A DNA stretch of 52,388 nucleotides, from assembly GCF_001045435.1 (NCBI RefSeq), contig NZ_LFNG01000015.1:1-52388 (forward strand). The letters are read 5' to 3'. The notes under the pieces were generated by a model that made no database searches, was not told the DNA's origin, and saw nothing but the letters and a program-made list of their open reading frames with translations. The DNA comes from Chryseobacterium koreense CCUG 49689. GTDB taxonomy: Bacteria; Bacteroidota; Bacteroidia; Flavobacteriales; Weeksellaceae. The position numbers and the translations under genes are program-made. Of the stretch, positions 1 through 9,250 are shown piece after piece (position 1 is the stretch's first letter; each line of letters opens with the position of its first letter).

Positions 1-117
1 TTTTTCTTCAAAAGAAATATGTAAAACATCATCAATATTACTAATGGCGGTAATATCGAAATGTTCTATCAAAAATTCAGGTAATAAAAGTCGGAGGATT
101 TCGTAGCTACTTAACAT
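1..117 (-). CDS. ISAon1-type transposase, N-terminal fragment cut by window edge
   Basis: A reading frame starts with ATG at 117 and runs leftward off the window without a stop (39 codons visible). It begins MLSSYEILRLLLPEFLIEHF and continues with an ISNIDDVLHISFEEK-like segment. This matches what I recall of the N-terminal region protein of ISAon1-type transposases in flavobacteria, a short first gene followed by a separate catalytic gene. The catalytic part would lie beyond the left edge. Family assignment is from memory of the N-terminal pattern, so it is moderately sure. A 9-base inverted repeat (TGATCCAAC at 163-171, GTTGGATCA at 238-246) lies upstream. Whether it belongs to the element is unknown. 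Confidence 0.6.
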   Translation of the reverse strand, partial: MLSSYEILRLLLPEFLIEHFDITAISNIDDVLHISFEEK

Positions 118-254
118 CCAGCAAAATTAATGCTTTCCATAGCTTCCCCCAAGTTTTAAAACTGATCCAACCTCAGGTGGTCACAATTACGGTTTGTTTA
201 TAAGTTGTACTGCTGAGCTTGAAATTGCAGGATTGATGTTGGATCAGGTAGAAA

Positions 255-284
255 TAAAAAAGACTTTACAAATCTGTAAAGTCT
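255..284 (-). terminator. Intrinsic terminator of the tRNA cluster
   Basis: A 10-base inverted repeat (AGACTTTACA at 261-270, TGTAAAGTCT at 275-284) is followed on the minus strand by a T-rich run. It lies just downstream of the minus-strand tRNA-Arg and fits as the end of the tRNA transcript. Confidence 0.75.
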
Positions 285-297
285 CGATTATCAGTAG

Positions 298-371
298 TGA
301 GCGCGCCAGGATTCGAACCTGGGACCGTCTGCTTAGAAGGCAGATGCTCTATCCAGCTGAGCTACGCACCC
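298..371 (-). tRNA. tRNA-Arg (anticodon TCT)
   Basis: The complement folds as a full cloverleaf. The acceptor arm GGGTGCG pairs with CGCGCTC (one G-T pair), the anticodon loop is CTTCTAA, and the T loop is GGTTCGAATCC. The discriminator base is A. Loop bases 3-5 give TCT, reading AGA. It is the last of three tRNAs in a minus-strand cluster (Ser, Pro, Arg). Confidence 0.95.
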
Positions 372-411
372 ATTAAGGTAAAAAAAAATTCCCGAAGGAA
401 TTCCAAAAATG

Positions 412-486
412 TCGGGGCGGCAGGATTCGAACCTGCGACCTCCTGGTCCCAAACCAGGCGCGATGACCGGACTACGCTACGCCCCG
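412..486 (-). tRNA. tRNA-Pro (anticodon TGG)
   Basis: The complement has a perfectly paired acceptor stem (CGGGGCG with CGCCCCG), an anticodon stem CCTGG/CCAGG with loop TTTGGGA (anticodon TGG), and T loop GGTTCGAATCC. CCA is not encoded. It is the middle gene of the cluster. Confidence 0.95.
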
Positions 487-506
487 AGTAAATTGTCCAA
501 AGGTTG

Positions 507-591
507 CGGAGGGTGTGGGATTCGAACCCACGCGACCCTTGCGGGTCGACAGTTTAGCAAACTGCTCCGTTAACCACTCCGGCAACCCTCC
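507..591 (-). tRNA. tRNA-Ser (anticodon GCT)
   Basis: This is an 85-base class II tRNA. The acceptor GGAGGGT pairs with ACCCTCC, the anticodon loop TTGCTAA gives GCT (reading AGC/AGU), and a long variable arm (GACCCGCAAGGGTC) forms its own hairpin, as expected for serine tRNA. It is the first gene of the minus-strand cluster. Confidence 0.95.
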
Positions 592-687
592 TTAGCAATT
601 TTTTTAAGATCTCCTTTTCTGTAATTGCGAGTGCAAATATATAATTGTTTTCCATATTTACCAAAAAATATTACTTAATTTTTTTTG

Positions 688-695
688 TATTTTTG
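688..695 (+). promoter_or_regulatory. Bacteroidetes -7 element for the amidase gene
   Basis: TATTTTTG matches the phylum-specific -7 consensus TAnnTTTG and lies 28 bases before the chosen ATG. No clear -33 TTG is seen at the usual spacing, so this is a motif-only call. Confidence 0.45.
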
Positions 696-723
696 GATAT
701 TGAATCCTAAAAAATCAATGATA

Positions 724-1746
724 ATGCGTAATACATTATTTGTCATTGGGTTAAGTGTTTTGCTACTTTCGTGCGGCTCTCAAACGCCGGTGAAAAATAA
801 TCAAACAAAACCAACAGCAAACAATATTTCGGTGACCACAAAACCTGCCGTTCCCCCAAAACCAGCAGTAAAGCATGACGGCGGCTACAATTTCTACAGG
901 GTAAATATTGCTGACCCCACGAAAAACGACAACACTATCAGTTATGGCTCTATAGTTTCTGCAAATCCCGCAGGTTATCATGTGGTGAACACTTATTTCC
1001 CCGCCGTAGCACAAAACTTTCGGCAAAAATATATTATCCTGCACTACACTGCATTAGATGATGATAAGTCTGTCAAGGTTTTGACCCAGCAGTCGGTGAG
1101 TGCCCATTATTTGGTCAATAATTTTAATGATCGTGAAATCTACCAACTTGTTGACGAAAACAAAAGAGCTTATCACGCCGGAATCAGTGCCTGGAGAAAT
1201 GATAAAATGCTGAACGATACTTCCATCGGAATCGAAATAGTGAATGCAGGTTTTACGACAGATGCTTCCGGACAAAAAATATTTAGAAGCTTTGATGCAG
1301 AGCAAATCAAGAAAGTTGCGGCACTGGTGAAAGACATTGCGAACCGCTACATGATTGCACCAACCAACATATTGGGACATTCTGACATTGCGCCAACCAG
1401 AAAACAGGATCCCGGTCCCAAATTCCCATGGAAACAGCTTTACGACGAATATCAAATTGGAATGTGGTATGACGAAGCTGCCAAACAAAACTTCCTAGAA
1501 ACCACGGTAAACAATGATCCGAACTTTGCTGTAAATCTTACCACCCCACAATTTATCTACAAATATCAAGTTGCCTTGCAGAGCTTTGGTTATGACCTAG
1601 TGACTTCCGGTTCAATGGATGATGCGACGAAAAAAACGATTGAAGCATTTCAATATCACTTCCGACCGGAAAAAGCAGACGGTGTGATGGACGCAGAAAC
1701 CTGGGCGATTCTTCAGGCGCTAAACCAAAAATATCCAAGCAAATAA
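724..1746 (+). CDS. N-acetylmuramoyl-L-alanine amidase lipoprotein with peptidoglycan-binding domain
   Basis: Predicted to cleave the bond between muramic acid and the stem peptide in peptidoglycan. A lipoprotein signal ends in LLLSC|G (Cys17), so the enzyme is probably membrane-anchored on the periplasmic side. The Amidase_2/PGRP-type domain spans about residues 85-235. Visible zinc-site residues are H107 (ILHYTA), H219 (ILGHSDIAP) and D229 (QDPGPKFPW), with E171 in IGIEIVN as a further active-site candidate. A peptidoglycan-binding_1 repeat follows at about 275-338 (VALQSFGYD, TIEAFQYHF, DGVMDAETW). The ATG at 724 is chosen because translation from it gives a textbook lipoprotein signal. 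The in-frame ATG at 718 and TTG at 685 would only lengthen it. This resembles AmiD-type cell-wall recycling or remodelling enzymes. Confidence 0.88.
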   Translation: MRNTLFVIGLSVLLLSCGSQTPVKNNQTKPTANNISVTTKPAVPPKPAVKHDGGYNFYRVNIADPTKNDNTISYGSIVSANPAGYHVVNTYFPAVAQNFRQKYIILHYTALDDDKSVKVLTQQSVSAHYLVNNFNDREIYQLVDENKRAYHAGISAWRNDKMLNDTSIGIEIVNAGFTTDASGQKIFRSFDAEQIKKVAALVKDIANRYMIAPTNILGHSDIAPTRKQDPGPKFPWKQLYDEYQIGMWYDEAAKQNFLETTVNNDPNFAVNLTTPQFIYKYQVALQSFGYDLVTSGSMDDATKKTIEAFQYHFRPEKADGVMDAETWAILQALNQKYPSK

Positions 1747-1776
1747 TTCATCAGGATTTATTTGGAAAACCAAATT

Positions 1777-1806
1777 TCGGACGAGGTCGATTCGTCCGAT
1801 TTTATT
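1777..1806 (+). terminator. Intrinsic terminator after the amidase gene
   Basis: TCGGACGA and TCGTCCGA pair as an 8-base stem around a short loop and are followed by a T-rich stretch (ATTTTATT). It separates the amidase from aspA. Confidence 0.75.
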
Positions 1807-1873
1807 ATGTTTTTAGACAAAATCAATTTTTAAAATTCATTAAATAACCTTAACTTTTCATCAAATTATTTTT

Positions 1874-3274
1874 ATGGAAAATTTCAGAAATGAGACCGAT
1901 TTGCTCGGTACGCTCCAGGTCCCCGCAAATGCATATTATGGAGTTCAAACCCAGCGCGCAATTGACAATTTCAAAATATCGGGGCAGAAGCTTTCTTCTT
2001 ATTCACACTTCATCGCTGCTTTAGGGATGGTGAAGAAAGCTGCCGCGAAAACCAATTACGAATTGGGTTTGCTGGAAGAAAACCTTTACCACAAAATTGC
2101 AGAGACCTGTGACGAACTCATTGCCGGAAAATTGCATGACCAGTTCCCAATCGATATGATCCAAGGCGGAGCTGGAACTTCGGTGAATATGAATGCGAAT
2201 GAAGTCATTGCAAACCGTGTTTTGGAGAAATTAGGAAAAGAAAAAGGCGATTACCAGTTTTGTTCGCCAAACGATCATATCAACCTATCTCAATCCACCA
2301 ATGACGCTTATCCTACATCCATCAAAATAGCTTTGCTTAATATGAATCTGGAACTGGTGGAAAAACTGAAAAAAATAGTTCTGGCGTTCCGTACAAAAGG
2401 AAATGAATTCGCCGGTGTGATCAAAATGGGTAGAACCCAGTTGCAGGATGCAGTTCCGATGACGCTCGGTCAGGAGTTTGAGGCTTTTGCGGAAAACCTT
2501 GAGGAAGATATTTCAAAACTGAATGCGAATGCAAACCTTTTCGTGGAAATCAACATGGGCGCAACCGCGATTGGAACAGGATTGAACGCACCTGTAGGAT
2601 ACGCCACATTATGTGCGAAGAACCTTGCGCAGATTTCAGGATTTCCCATTATTTCTGCAAAAAATTTGGTCGAAGCAACACCTGACACGGGTTCTTATGT
2701 GATCTATTCTTCCGCGATGAAGCGTTTGGCGGTAAAACTTTCAAAGATCTGTAATGATTTGAGGTTGCTTTCTTCCGGACCTCGCGCCGGACTCTTTGAA
2801 ATCAATCTGCCACCGATGCAGCCGGGATCTTCCATTATGCCTGGAAAAGTAAATCCGGTAATTCCAGAAGTGGTGAACCAAGTCTGCTATAAAGTGATAG
2901 GCAACGATTTGACAGTGACTTTCGCCGCAGAAGCAGGTCAGCTTCAATTGAATGTGATGGAGCCGGTGCTCTCTCACTCCATCATGGAAAGCAATATTTT
3001 CCTGGGAAATGCAATCGATACCTTACGGGAGAAATGTGTCAACGGAATCACGGCCAACAAGGAGAACTGCTTAAACATGGTGAAACACAGCATTGGGATT
3101 GTCACCGCTTTAAATCCATACATCGGCTACAAAAATTCGACTGCCATTGCAAAAGAAGCTCTGGAAACCGGAAAAAGTGTTTACGATTTAGTGTTGGAAA
3201 AAGGAATCTTGTCTCAAGAAAAACTGGATCATATTCTGGATCCGGAAAATATGCTCAAACCTCACCAATTTTAA
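1874..3274 (+). CDS. aspA: Aspartate ammonia-lyase
   Basis: Catalyses reversible deamination of L-aspartate to fumarate and ammonia in the cytoplasm, as a homotetramer in characterised members. At 466 residues it has the normal length. The superfamily signature GSSIMPGKVN lies at residues 318-327 and supplies the flexible catalytic serine loop. Other conserved stretches are QGGAGTSVNMNANEV (98-111), SQSTNDAYPTS (139-149) and GRTQLQDAVPMTLGQE (186-201). The related fumarase FumC shares this fold, but the N-terminus (ETDLLGTLQVPANAYYG) and SSGPRAGLFEI favour AspA. The M16 peptidase gene follows after about 60 bases without a visible terminator, so the two may be co-transcribed. Confidence 0.9.
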   Translation: MENFRNETDLLGTLQVPANAYYGVQTQRAIDNFKISGQKLSSYSHFIAALGMVKKAAAKTNYELGLLEENLYHKIAETCDELIAGKLHDQFPIDMIQGGAGTSVNMNANEVIANRVLEKLGKEKGDYQFCSPNDHINLSQSTNDAYPTSIKIALLNMNLELVEKLKKIVLAFRTKGNEFAGVIKMGRTQLQDAVPMTLGQEFEAFAENLEEDISKLNANANLFVEINMGATAIGTGLNAPVGYATLCAKNLAQISGFPIISAKNLVEATPDTGSYVIYSSAMKRLAVKLSKICNDLRLLSSGPRAGLFEINLPPMQPGSSIMPGKVNPVIPEVVNQVCYKVIGNDLTVTFAAEAGQLQLNVMEPVLSHSIMESNIFLGNAIDTLREKCVNGITANKENCLNMVKHSIGIVTALNPYIGYKNSTAIAKEALETGKSVYDLVLEKGILSQEKLDHILDPENMLKPHQF

Positions 3275-3336
3275 ATTTGAAATCAGAAAGGAGAAAAATG
3301 AACGGAATTAATGATTTTCAAAATTGCCCCTAACTT

Positions 3337-6207
3337 ATGGCGAAAGCACAAAAATTTGAAACAATCACCATCACAGATCAATCCGAATATCCCTACGAAA
3401 CGGTAAGAAACGATAAAAACGGGGTCAGAATTTATACTTTGAAAAACGGTCTAAAAGTATATTTGGCAAAAAACGATGACGCACCCAGAATTCAAACCTA
3501 TATTCCGGTAAGGACAGGAAGTAATAACGATCCTTCTGATAATACCGGTTTGGCGCATTATCTGGAACATATGATGTTCAAAGGAACTTCAAAATTGGGA
3601 TCTGCTAATTGGGAGAAAGAAAAGCCGCTTCTGGACCAGATTGCTCAGCTTTACGAAGAACATAAAGCTGAAGTTGATCCCGAAAAGAAAAAGATGATCT
3701 ACAAAAAGATTGACGAAATATCTCAGGAAGCGAGCAAATTTGCCATCGCAAATGAATATGACAAAGCGATTTCTTCATTGGGTGCAACCGGAACCAACGC
3801 ACACACCTGGCTAGACGAAACCGTTTACAAGAATAATATTCCAAGCAATGAGCTTGAAAAATGGCTTCAAATAGAAAAAGAGCGGTTTTCGGAATTGACT
3901 TTGAGGTTGTTTCATACTGAATTGGAGTCGGTTTACGAGGAATTTAACCGCGCGCAGGACAATGATGCACGTTTGGTGAATTATGAGTTGATGGACGCGC
4001 TTTTCCCCAAACATCCGAATGGACAACAAACCACTTTGGGGAAAGGCGAACATCTGAAGAATCCCTCCATGGTCGCGATTCATAAATATTTCGATACGTT
4101 CTACGTTCCAAATAACTATGCACTGATTTTGGTGGGGGATTTGGATTTTGATCAGACCATCAAGTTGGTCGATGAATATTTCGGAAAGTTGCCCTACAAA
4201 AAACTCCCTGAAAAATTAACGATTTCGGAAGAGCCCATGACCAAAATAGTGGAAAGAACGGTGAAAAGTCCAACCGCTCCTCGGCTGCAGATGGCGTGGA
4301 GAAGCAGTTCCTACGGAACCCGAGAGGAGAGGATTGCAAATCTGGTTGCCAATATTTTGTGCAATTCCGGAGAATCGGGATTGATAGACCTCAATATTAA
4401 CCATAAACAAGTGGCGCTTCATGCAGTGGCCTACAATTCTCCCTTCAAAACTTACGGAAATTTTTCGCTGGTGATTATTCCAAAAAATGGACAATCGCTC
4501 GAAGAAGCAAAGGAACTTCTGCTTGAACAAATTGACCTGGTGAAAAAAGGGGCGTTTCCGGATTGGCTGATTCCGGCCATTGTCACCGATTTCAAGATTC
4601 AGCGGATGAAGGATTTCGAGACGGCAAATGGATTGGCGACTGCACTTTACAACAATTTTATCGCTGGTCAAAGCTGGGAAGAAGAACTCAATGAAATCAA
4701 TGAATATGAAAAAATCACCAAGGCAGAAGTGGTCAAATTCGCCAACGATTTTTTCAAGGACAATTATGTTGTCGTACGAAAAGAAAAAGGCACCAATGAT
4801 AAATTAGTCCGTGTTGAAAATCCTGGGATAACTCCCGTGAAAATCAATCGGGAAGATCAATCGCAGTTCTTGAAGCAAATTTTGGCGGAAAAAACAGCAG
4901 ACCTTCAACCGGTGTTCATCGATTATTCAAAAGAAATTGAAATCGACAGTGTTTTGAAAAAGAAGGTCAGTTTTGTGGAAAATAAATATAACGATCTTGC
5001 TCAGGTTTATTTCATTTTCCCTTTTGGCAGCGATCATGACAAAGAACTTGGTTTGGCAACGCAGGTTCTGCAGTATTTGGGAACCGGGCAACTTTCTGCT
5101 GAGGAACTTAAACAGGAATTTTTTAAATTGGGAATTACTAACGATTTCAAAACCGGTCCGGATCAGCTGACCATCTCTTTGGCGGGATTAGAAGAAAATA
5201 TGGCCAAAGGAATTGAGCTTTTAAGAAATTGGATGCACGATGCCAAACCTGATCAAAAGGTGTACATGAAGTATGTGGACACGATTTTGGAAAGCAGGGA
5301 AGTTGCCAAAAAAGACAAGCAGCGGATCATGAACGCACTGTCGAATTTTGCCAAATTTGGCAAAGATTCCAGAATGACAGATGTGGTTTCCAAGGAAAGA
5401 CTCCAATCCATCCAATCGCAGGAGATGACTCAAAAAATTCAGAGCCTGCTGAAAATGGATTATCAGATTTTCTTTTATGGAAAAGACTTTGCCGGTTTTA
5501 AGAATTATGTGAAACCATTTATTCAGGCAGAAACCCTGAAAACTCCCGAAAGAAAAATTTATCCCGAACCGGAGACTTCCGGAAAGGTGTTTTTCACGAA
5601 TTATGACATGGTTCAAACCGAAATGGCAAAAACCGGAAAAGCATCCAATGTGGATTTGAAAGATTTTGGAAAAATCAATGTTTTCAATGAGTATTTTGGA
5701 AGGGGACTTTCCTCCATCGTATTCCAGGAAATCCGTGAGAGCAAGAGTTTGGCTTATTCTGCATATGTTTCCTATGTGGCGAATCCAGAGCTGAACCATC
5801 CGGATTATGTAACCACCTATATAGGAACGCAAGCCAACAAACTCGCTGAAGCGGTGAATGCCATGGACGATTTGATGGCGGAGTTTCCACAGATTCCGGC
5901 CCAGTTTGAAAATGCAAAAAATGCCGTGCTGAAGCAAATCGCGTCTAGTAGAATTACCAGAACCAATATTTTTTTCAACCAACTTAATCTCAAAAAATTG
6001 GGAGTTGATTATGATATTCGAAAAAATATGTACTCCGAAATACAGAAATTGACTTTGGCGGATTTGACCAATTTTTATTACAAAAAAATAAAGCCACTCA
6101 CTTACAACACTGCGATTATCGGGAAACGTGAAAACCTGGACCAAAATGCGATGTCACAAATGGGAATGGTATATGAAATGACTTTGGAGGATATTTTTGG
6201 GTACTAA
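3337..6207 (+). CDS. M16 family zinc metallopeptidase, two-lobed
   Basis: This is a 956-residue protease of the pitrilysin/insulinase family. The inverted zinc motif HYLEH (H74, E77, H78) and the distal glutamate pair in VYEEFNRA (E201/E202) mark the active N-terminal lobe. The second half (from about 500) is the non-catalytic M16 domain, including the FGRGLSSIVFQEIRESKSLAYSAYVSY region typical of the substrate-clamping lobe (given here in parts: GRGLSSIVFQEIRE and SLAYSAYV). There is no signal peptide or lipobox from the ATG at 3337, whereas many Bacteroidetes relatives are exported, so a cytoplasmic site is inferred. It probably degrades short peptides. The substrate cannot be told from sequence. 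A hairpin terminator follows the stop. Confidence 0.87.
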   Translation: MAKAQKFETITITDQSEYPYETVRNDKNGVRIYTLKNGLKVYLAKNDDAPRIQTYIPVRTGSNNDPSDNTGLAHYLEHMMFKGTSKLGSANWEKEKPLLDQIAQLYEEHKAEVDPEKKKMIYKKIDEISQEASKFAIANEYDKAISSLGATGTNAHTWLDETVYKNNIPSNELEKWLQIEKERFSELTLRLFHTELESVYEEFNRAQDNDARLVNYELMDALFPKHPNGQQTTLGKGEHLKNPSMVAIHKYFDTFYVPNNYALILVGDLDFDQTIKLVDEYFGKLPYKKLPEKLTISEEPMTKIVERTVKSPTAPRLQMAWRSSSYGTREERIANLVANILCNSGESGLIDLNINHKQVALHAVAYNSPFKTYGNFSLVIIPKNGQSLEEAKELLLEQIDLVKKGAFPDWLIPAIVTDFKIQRMKDFETANGLATALYNNFIAGQSWEEELNEINEYEKITKAEVVKFANDFFKDNYVVVRKEKGTNDKLVRVENPGITPVKINREDQSQFLKQILAEKTADLQPVFIDYSKEIEIDSVLKKKVSFVENKYNDLAQVYFIFPFGSDHDKELGLATQVLQYLGTGQLSAEELKQEFFKLGITNDFKTGPDQLTISLAGLEENMAKGIELLRNWMHDAKPDQKVYMKYVDTILESREVAKKDKQRIMNALSNFAKFGKDSRMTDVVSKERLQSIQSQEMTQKIQSLLKMDYQIFFYGKDFAGFKNYVKPFIQAETLKTPERKIYPEPETSGKVFFTNYDMVQTEMAKTGKASNVDLKDFGKINVFNEYFGRGLSSIVFQEIRESKSLAYSAYVSYVANPELNHPDYVTTYIGTQANKLAEAVNAMDDLMAEFPQIPAQFENAKNAVLKQIASSRITRTNIFFNQLNLKKLGVDYDIRKNMYSEIQKLTLADLTNFYYKKIKPLTYNTAIIGKRENLDQNAMSQMGMVYEMTLEDIFGY

Positions 6208-6224
6208 ATGGGGGTCAAGATTGT

Positions 6225-6260
6225 AAAAAAAGTGGAGCCGAGGTTTCACTTTTTTTATTT
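6225..6260 (+). terminator. Intrinsic terminator after the M16 peptidase
   Basis: AAAAAAAGTG and CACTTTTTTT form an inverted repeat with a GC-containing loop and end in a run of T. Confidence 0.7.
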
Positions 6261-6286
6261 TTATGGATTCTAAAATATTTCTGTAC

Positions 6287-6294
6287 TAAATTTG
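6287..6294 (+). promoter_or_regulatory. -7 promoter element for the DUF5723 gene
   Basis: TAAATTTG fits TAnnTTTG and lies 34 bases before the TTG start codon at 6329. It supports a separate transcription start after the terminator. Confidence 0.5.
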
Positions 6295-6328
6295 TTATTG
6301 TAGAACCAGTGTAATTTAATCTAAATAG

Positions 6329-7768
6329 TTGAAAAAGAGTATTTTTTTTGTGGTCACACTCTTTTTTTGCGGCCATGTTTTGGGACAGGATTCTTACCTT
6401 TTCGGCAATGATCTCTACAGCGGGATCAATGCCGCCGGGATTTCGCCGACGCATATTTTCCTCAACCCGAATCCTTGGGAAGTAAACTTGCTTGCCGAAG
6501 ATGTATTTGTACAGAATGATTATGGCTATATTTCCAGCCAGCATATTTTGGGTTTGCCAGGATCCACCATCAAGACGGCGAGTATCCCAAAAAATGTCAC
6601 CGGGACAAACACGCCGAATGTTTTTGACTATTACAACAAAGATTTCTCCACCTACCATTTTAGTTCAGACCTTTATGGCCCATCTTTTAGTATTAGAACT
6701 AACATAAAAGATAGAAAGTACGCCTTTGGTTTTTTTTCCAGATTGAGAACGCAGAGTTCCACGATTAATGCGGATAATTATATAAGGTTTGACAATCAGG
6801 GGATTCTGGAACCGGAAAAATATGAGATGCAGCCCTTGAAACTGAGTTTCATGAATTGGGCAGAATTAGGTTTCAATTTTGCCACCAAGATTTTCCCATA
6901 CGCAGATAAACACTGGATTATAGGTGGAAATATAAAATATGAAAACGGATTGGATGGTGTCTTGATTTCCGAAAAGTCGCTCGAGTTGCGAAGGACTACG
7001 GCGACGGACTCTTCGGGGATTGGGAAGAAGATTATTTCGGCTCATGATTTTGACATCGATGCAAGTTATGCCACCAATTATAATTTCAGTACCAAACGTT
7101 ACGAACCCAAAAGAGCAGGAACCGGTTTCGGAATTGACTTTGGATTGACCATGCTCGACCAGGATGATGATGCTGACGAATATGACACCAAACTGAGTTT
7201 TAATATCCTTGATTTTGGTTATGTTAATTTCACAGGCGAGAACCACAATTTCACGGGATCCGCCATTCAGCTTACGGATAACCCGGCGTTTGAAAATAAA
7301 AAGTTCGACGATCCACAGAAAATTCTTCAAACCTTGAGCGATGAGGTTTATGGAGATCCCCATCAGTCTTTGCGCGGAACCGAATTCAAAATCGGCTTGC
7401 CTACGAGCATTCACGTGAATTTCAGCAAAAATGTGGGAACTAACAAGTTTGTTAATGCCAACTGGATTCAGCGGGTTCCCGTTTTCGAAAACTCTTTAAG
7501 GCGGAGTAATATCTTCAATATTTCCTACACCGTGCAAAAACCGGTGATTGGCTATGGAATTTCTTCGTCGCTTTATGAATACCGCGATGTGCAGTTTGGT
7601 GGCTATTTCCGGGTGGGACCTTTGATTCTGGGAAGTGAAAACTTACTTCCGATGCTGTTTAGTCAAAAGAAACTGCATTCGGCGGATTTTTATTTTGCCC
7701 TAAAACTGTATCCTTTCTGGGACAATGAAATGAAGCGGCACCGAAGACGGAAATGCAACTGCGATTGA
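6329..7768 (+). CDS. Exported DUF5723 family protein
   Basis: 479 residues with a signal peptide (KKSIFFVVTLFFCGHVLGQ, cleavage near residue 20). The mature part is rich in alternating aromatic/polar strands (YAFGFFSRLRTQ, WIIGGNIKYENG, GTGFGIDFGLTM, GYGISSSLYEYRDVQFGGYF), the look of an outer-membrane beta-barrel of the DUF5723/PorV-like kind found in Bacteroidetes. No enzymatic motif is visible. The start is TTG: an in-frame TAG lies immediately upstream, and later starts would destroy the signal peptide. The C-terminus is basic (KRHRRRKCNCD) rather than the usual aromatic barrel end, which is odd. Role unknown; an outer-membrane location is inferred from the strands. Confidence 0.7.
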   Translation: MKKSIFFVVTLFFCGHVLGQDSYLFGNDLYSGINAAGISPTHIFLNPNPWEVNLLAEDVFVQNDYGYISSQHILGLPGSTIKTASIPKNVTGTNTPNVFDYYNKDFSTYHFSSDLYGPSFSIRTNIKDRKYAFGFFSRLRTQSSTINADNYIRFDNQGILEPEKYEMQPLKLSFMNWAELGFNFATKIFPYADKHWIIGGNIKYENGLDGVLISEKSLELRRTTATDSSGIGKKIISAHDFDIDASYATNYNFSTKRYEPKRAGTGFGIDFGLTMLDQDDDADEYDTKLSFNILDFGYVNFTGENHNFTGSAIQLTDNPAFENKKFDDPQKILQTLSDEVYGDPHQSLRGTEFKIGLPTSIHVNFSKNVGTNKFVNANWIQRVPVFENSLRRSNIFNISYTVQKPVIGYGISSSLYEYRDVQFGGYFRVGPLILGSENLLPMLFSQKKLHSADFYFALKLYPFWDNEMKRHRRRKCNCD

Positions 7769-7877
7769 TTTATCTGTTGTTGAAATCTTCTTTAAAGGAT
7801 TGAAGAAGAGCGAAAAAATTCAAGGTGGGGCATAAAAACAAAGCTTTCTTTTGAGCAAAATATTGTAACTTCATGGA

Positions 7878-9212
7878 ATGAAATTTTTGAAGATACTTTT
7901 GGTTTTCATTTTCGCCATTTCTTTTGGACAGGAAGGTTTTCGGGTTTCCAGCGGGAAGAAAACGGTTATTCCATTTCAGTTTATCAACAATCTGGTTTTT
8001 ATTCCTTTGAATATCAATGGGGTAGATCTGACGTTTTTGCTGGATTCTGGGGTCAATGAGACCATCCTGTTCAGTCTGGAAAACAAAGATGTGAATTTTA
8101 ATGATATAGAAAAGATAAAATTTTCCGGACTGGGTGAAACCAAGACTATTGAAGGTTTAAAGTCTGAAAATAATCTAGTCACCATCGGCAAAAACTTTAA
8201 AGATTCCAAGCATACTGTTTTCATTATCGTGGATCAGGACATTAATTTTTCGGCACATATAGGAATTCCGGTCAATGGAATCATAGGTTTCGAATTCTTC
8301 CAAAATCACCCGGTGCAGATTGATTTTAACACGAAGAAAATTACGGTTTTCAATGATGAAAAGACCTTTCAGCAAAAAAGTAAAAAGTTCGAGGAATTCC
8401 CCATTACGATTGAAGGAAATAAACCCTATATCACCGTGGGAGTGGAAATGGTGGACAAAAAGGTGGACTCCAAAATGCTGATCGATCTTGGAAACAGCGA
8501 TGCAGTGTGGCTTTTCCCGAAATTAATAGATCAATTCGTTTACAACCGACCCAATATTGAGGATTATTTGGGACAGGGATTTAATGGGGATATCTATGGA
8601 AAACGCAGCAGGATCCATCGCCTGTATCTTCGTGATTTCGTCTTCGAAAAACCACTGACTGCAATGCCCGATGAATATTCCATCCAAAATCTCCGGTTGG
8701 TTCCCGATCGGAAAGGTTCTGTGGGAAGTGAGATTTTGAGGCGATTTTCGGTGATTTTTGATTATCCCGATAAGAAGATCTTTCTGAGGAAAAACAACCA
8801 TTACAAAGACCCATTTCTTTTTAACAAGAGCGGACTGGATATACAACACGACGGAATGACCTGGGAAAGAGATTTGGTGAGGATTGAACCCAAAAGGAGC
8901 AACCGCGAAAGTGAAGGCATCAATGTGCCCTTCACGCCGGATCAGTTTCAGTACAATTTTGTTTTGGTGCCGAAATATTCCATTGCAGGGTGCCGAAAAG
9001 ATTCACCATGCAGCGATTCCGGATTTAAAAAAGGTGATAAGATCATCAGTATTAATGGCCGAAAAGTCGGTTCTTTCAATTTGGAGAAAATTTACGATAT
9101 CCTGAAGGGTGAAGATGGAACTGCCGTTAATTTTGAGTTGAATAGAGATGGAGTGCCCCTGAAACTTAAAATCATCCTGAAAGATCCCATTCCATACGGA
9201 GAAGGGAATTGA
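7878..9212 (+). CDS. Exported retropepsin-like aspartic protease with C-terminal PDZ domain
   Basis: 444 residues with an N-terminal signal peptide (residues 1-17, ending ISFGQ). Two aspartyl-protease-like units follow. The first carries LLDSGVN with D56-S-G, the second MLIDLGNSD with D203-L-G. A PDZ domain sits at about 365-440 (GFKKGDKIISINGRKV, GTAVNFELNRDG). Such proteins are annotated as aspartyl protease family/PDZ proteins in Bacteroidetes and act in the periplasm or at the surface. The second motif has Leu instead of Ser/Thr after the Asp, so full pepsin-like catalysis is uncertain. The gene follows the DUF5723 gene by about 110 bases on the same strand. Confidence 0.78.
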   Translation: MKFLKILLVFIFAISFGQEGFRVSSGKKTVIPFQFINNLVFIPLNINGVDLTFLLDSGVNETILFSLENKDVNFNDIEKIKFSGLGETKTIEGLKSENNLVTIGKNFKDSKHTVFIIVDQDINFSAHIGIPVNGIIGFEFFQNHPVQIDFNTKKITVFNDEKTFQQKSKKFEEFPITIEGNKPYITVGVEMVDKKVDSKMLIDLGNSDAVWLFPKLIDQFVYNRPNIEDYLGQGFNGDIYGKRSRIHRLYLRDFVFEKPLTAMPDEYSIQNLRLVPDRKGSVGSEILRRFSVIFDYPDKKIFLRKNNHYKDPFLFNKSGLDIQHDGMTWERDLVRIEPKRSNRESEGINVPFTPDQFQYNFVLVPKYSIAGCRKDSPCSDSGFKKGDKIISINGRKVGSFNLEKIYDILKGEDGTAVNFELNRDGVPLKLKIILKDPIPYGEGN

Positions 9213-9250
9213 GGGAATTATGCTTTGAGGGTGCAGATATCGGAAACAAG

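Noticed and set aside
194..491. Two plus-strand reading frames of 60-64 codons over the tRNA cluster
   Set aside because: They are the complement of tRNA-Arg and tRNA-Pro genes. This is a common false protein call.
3034..3333. 99-codon frame overlapping the end of aspA
   Set aside because: It runs out of frame inside aspA, has basic, random-looking composition and no signal or family pattern.
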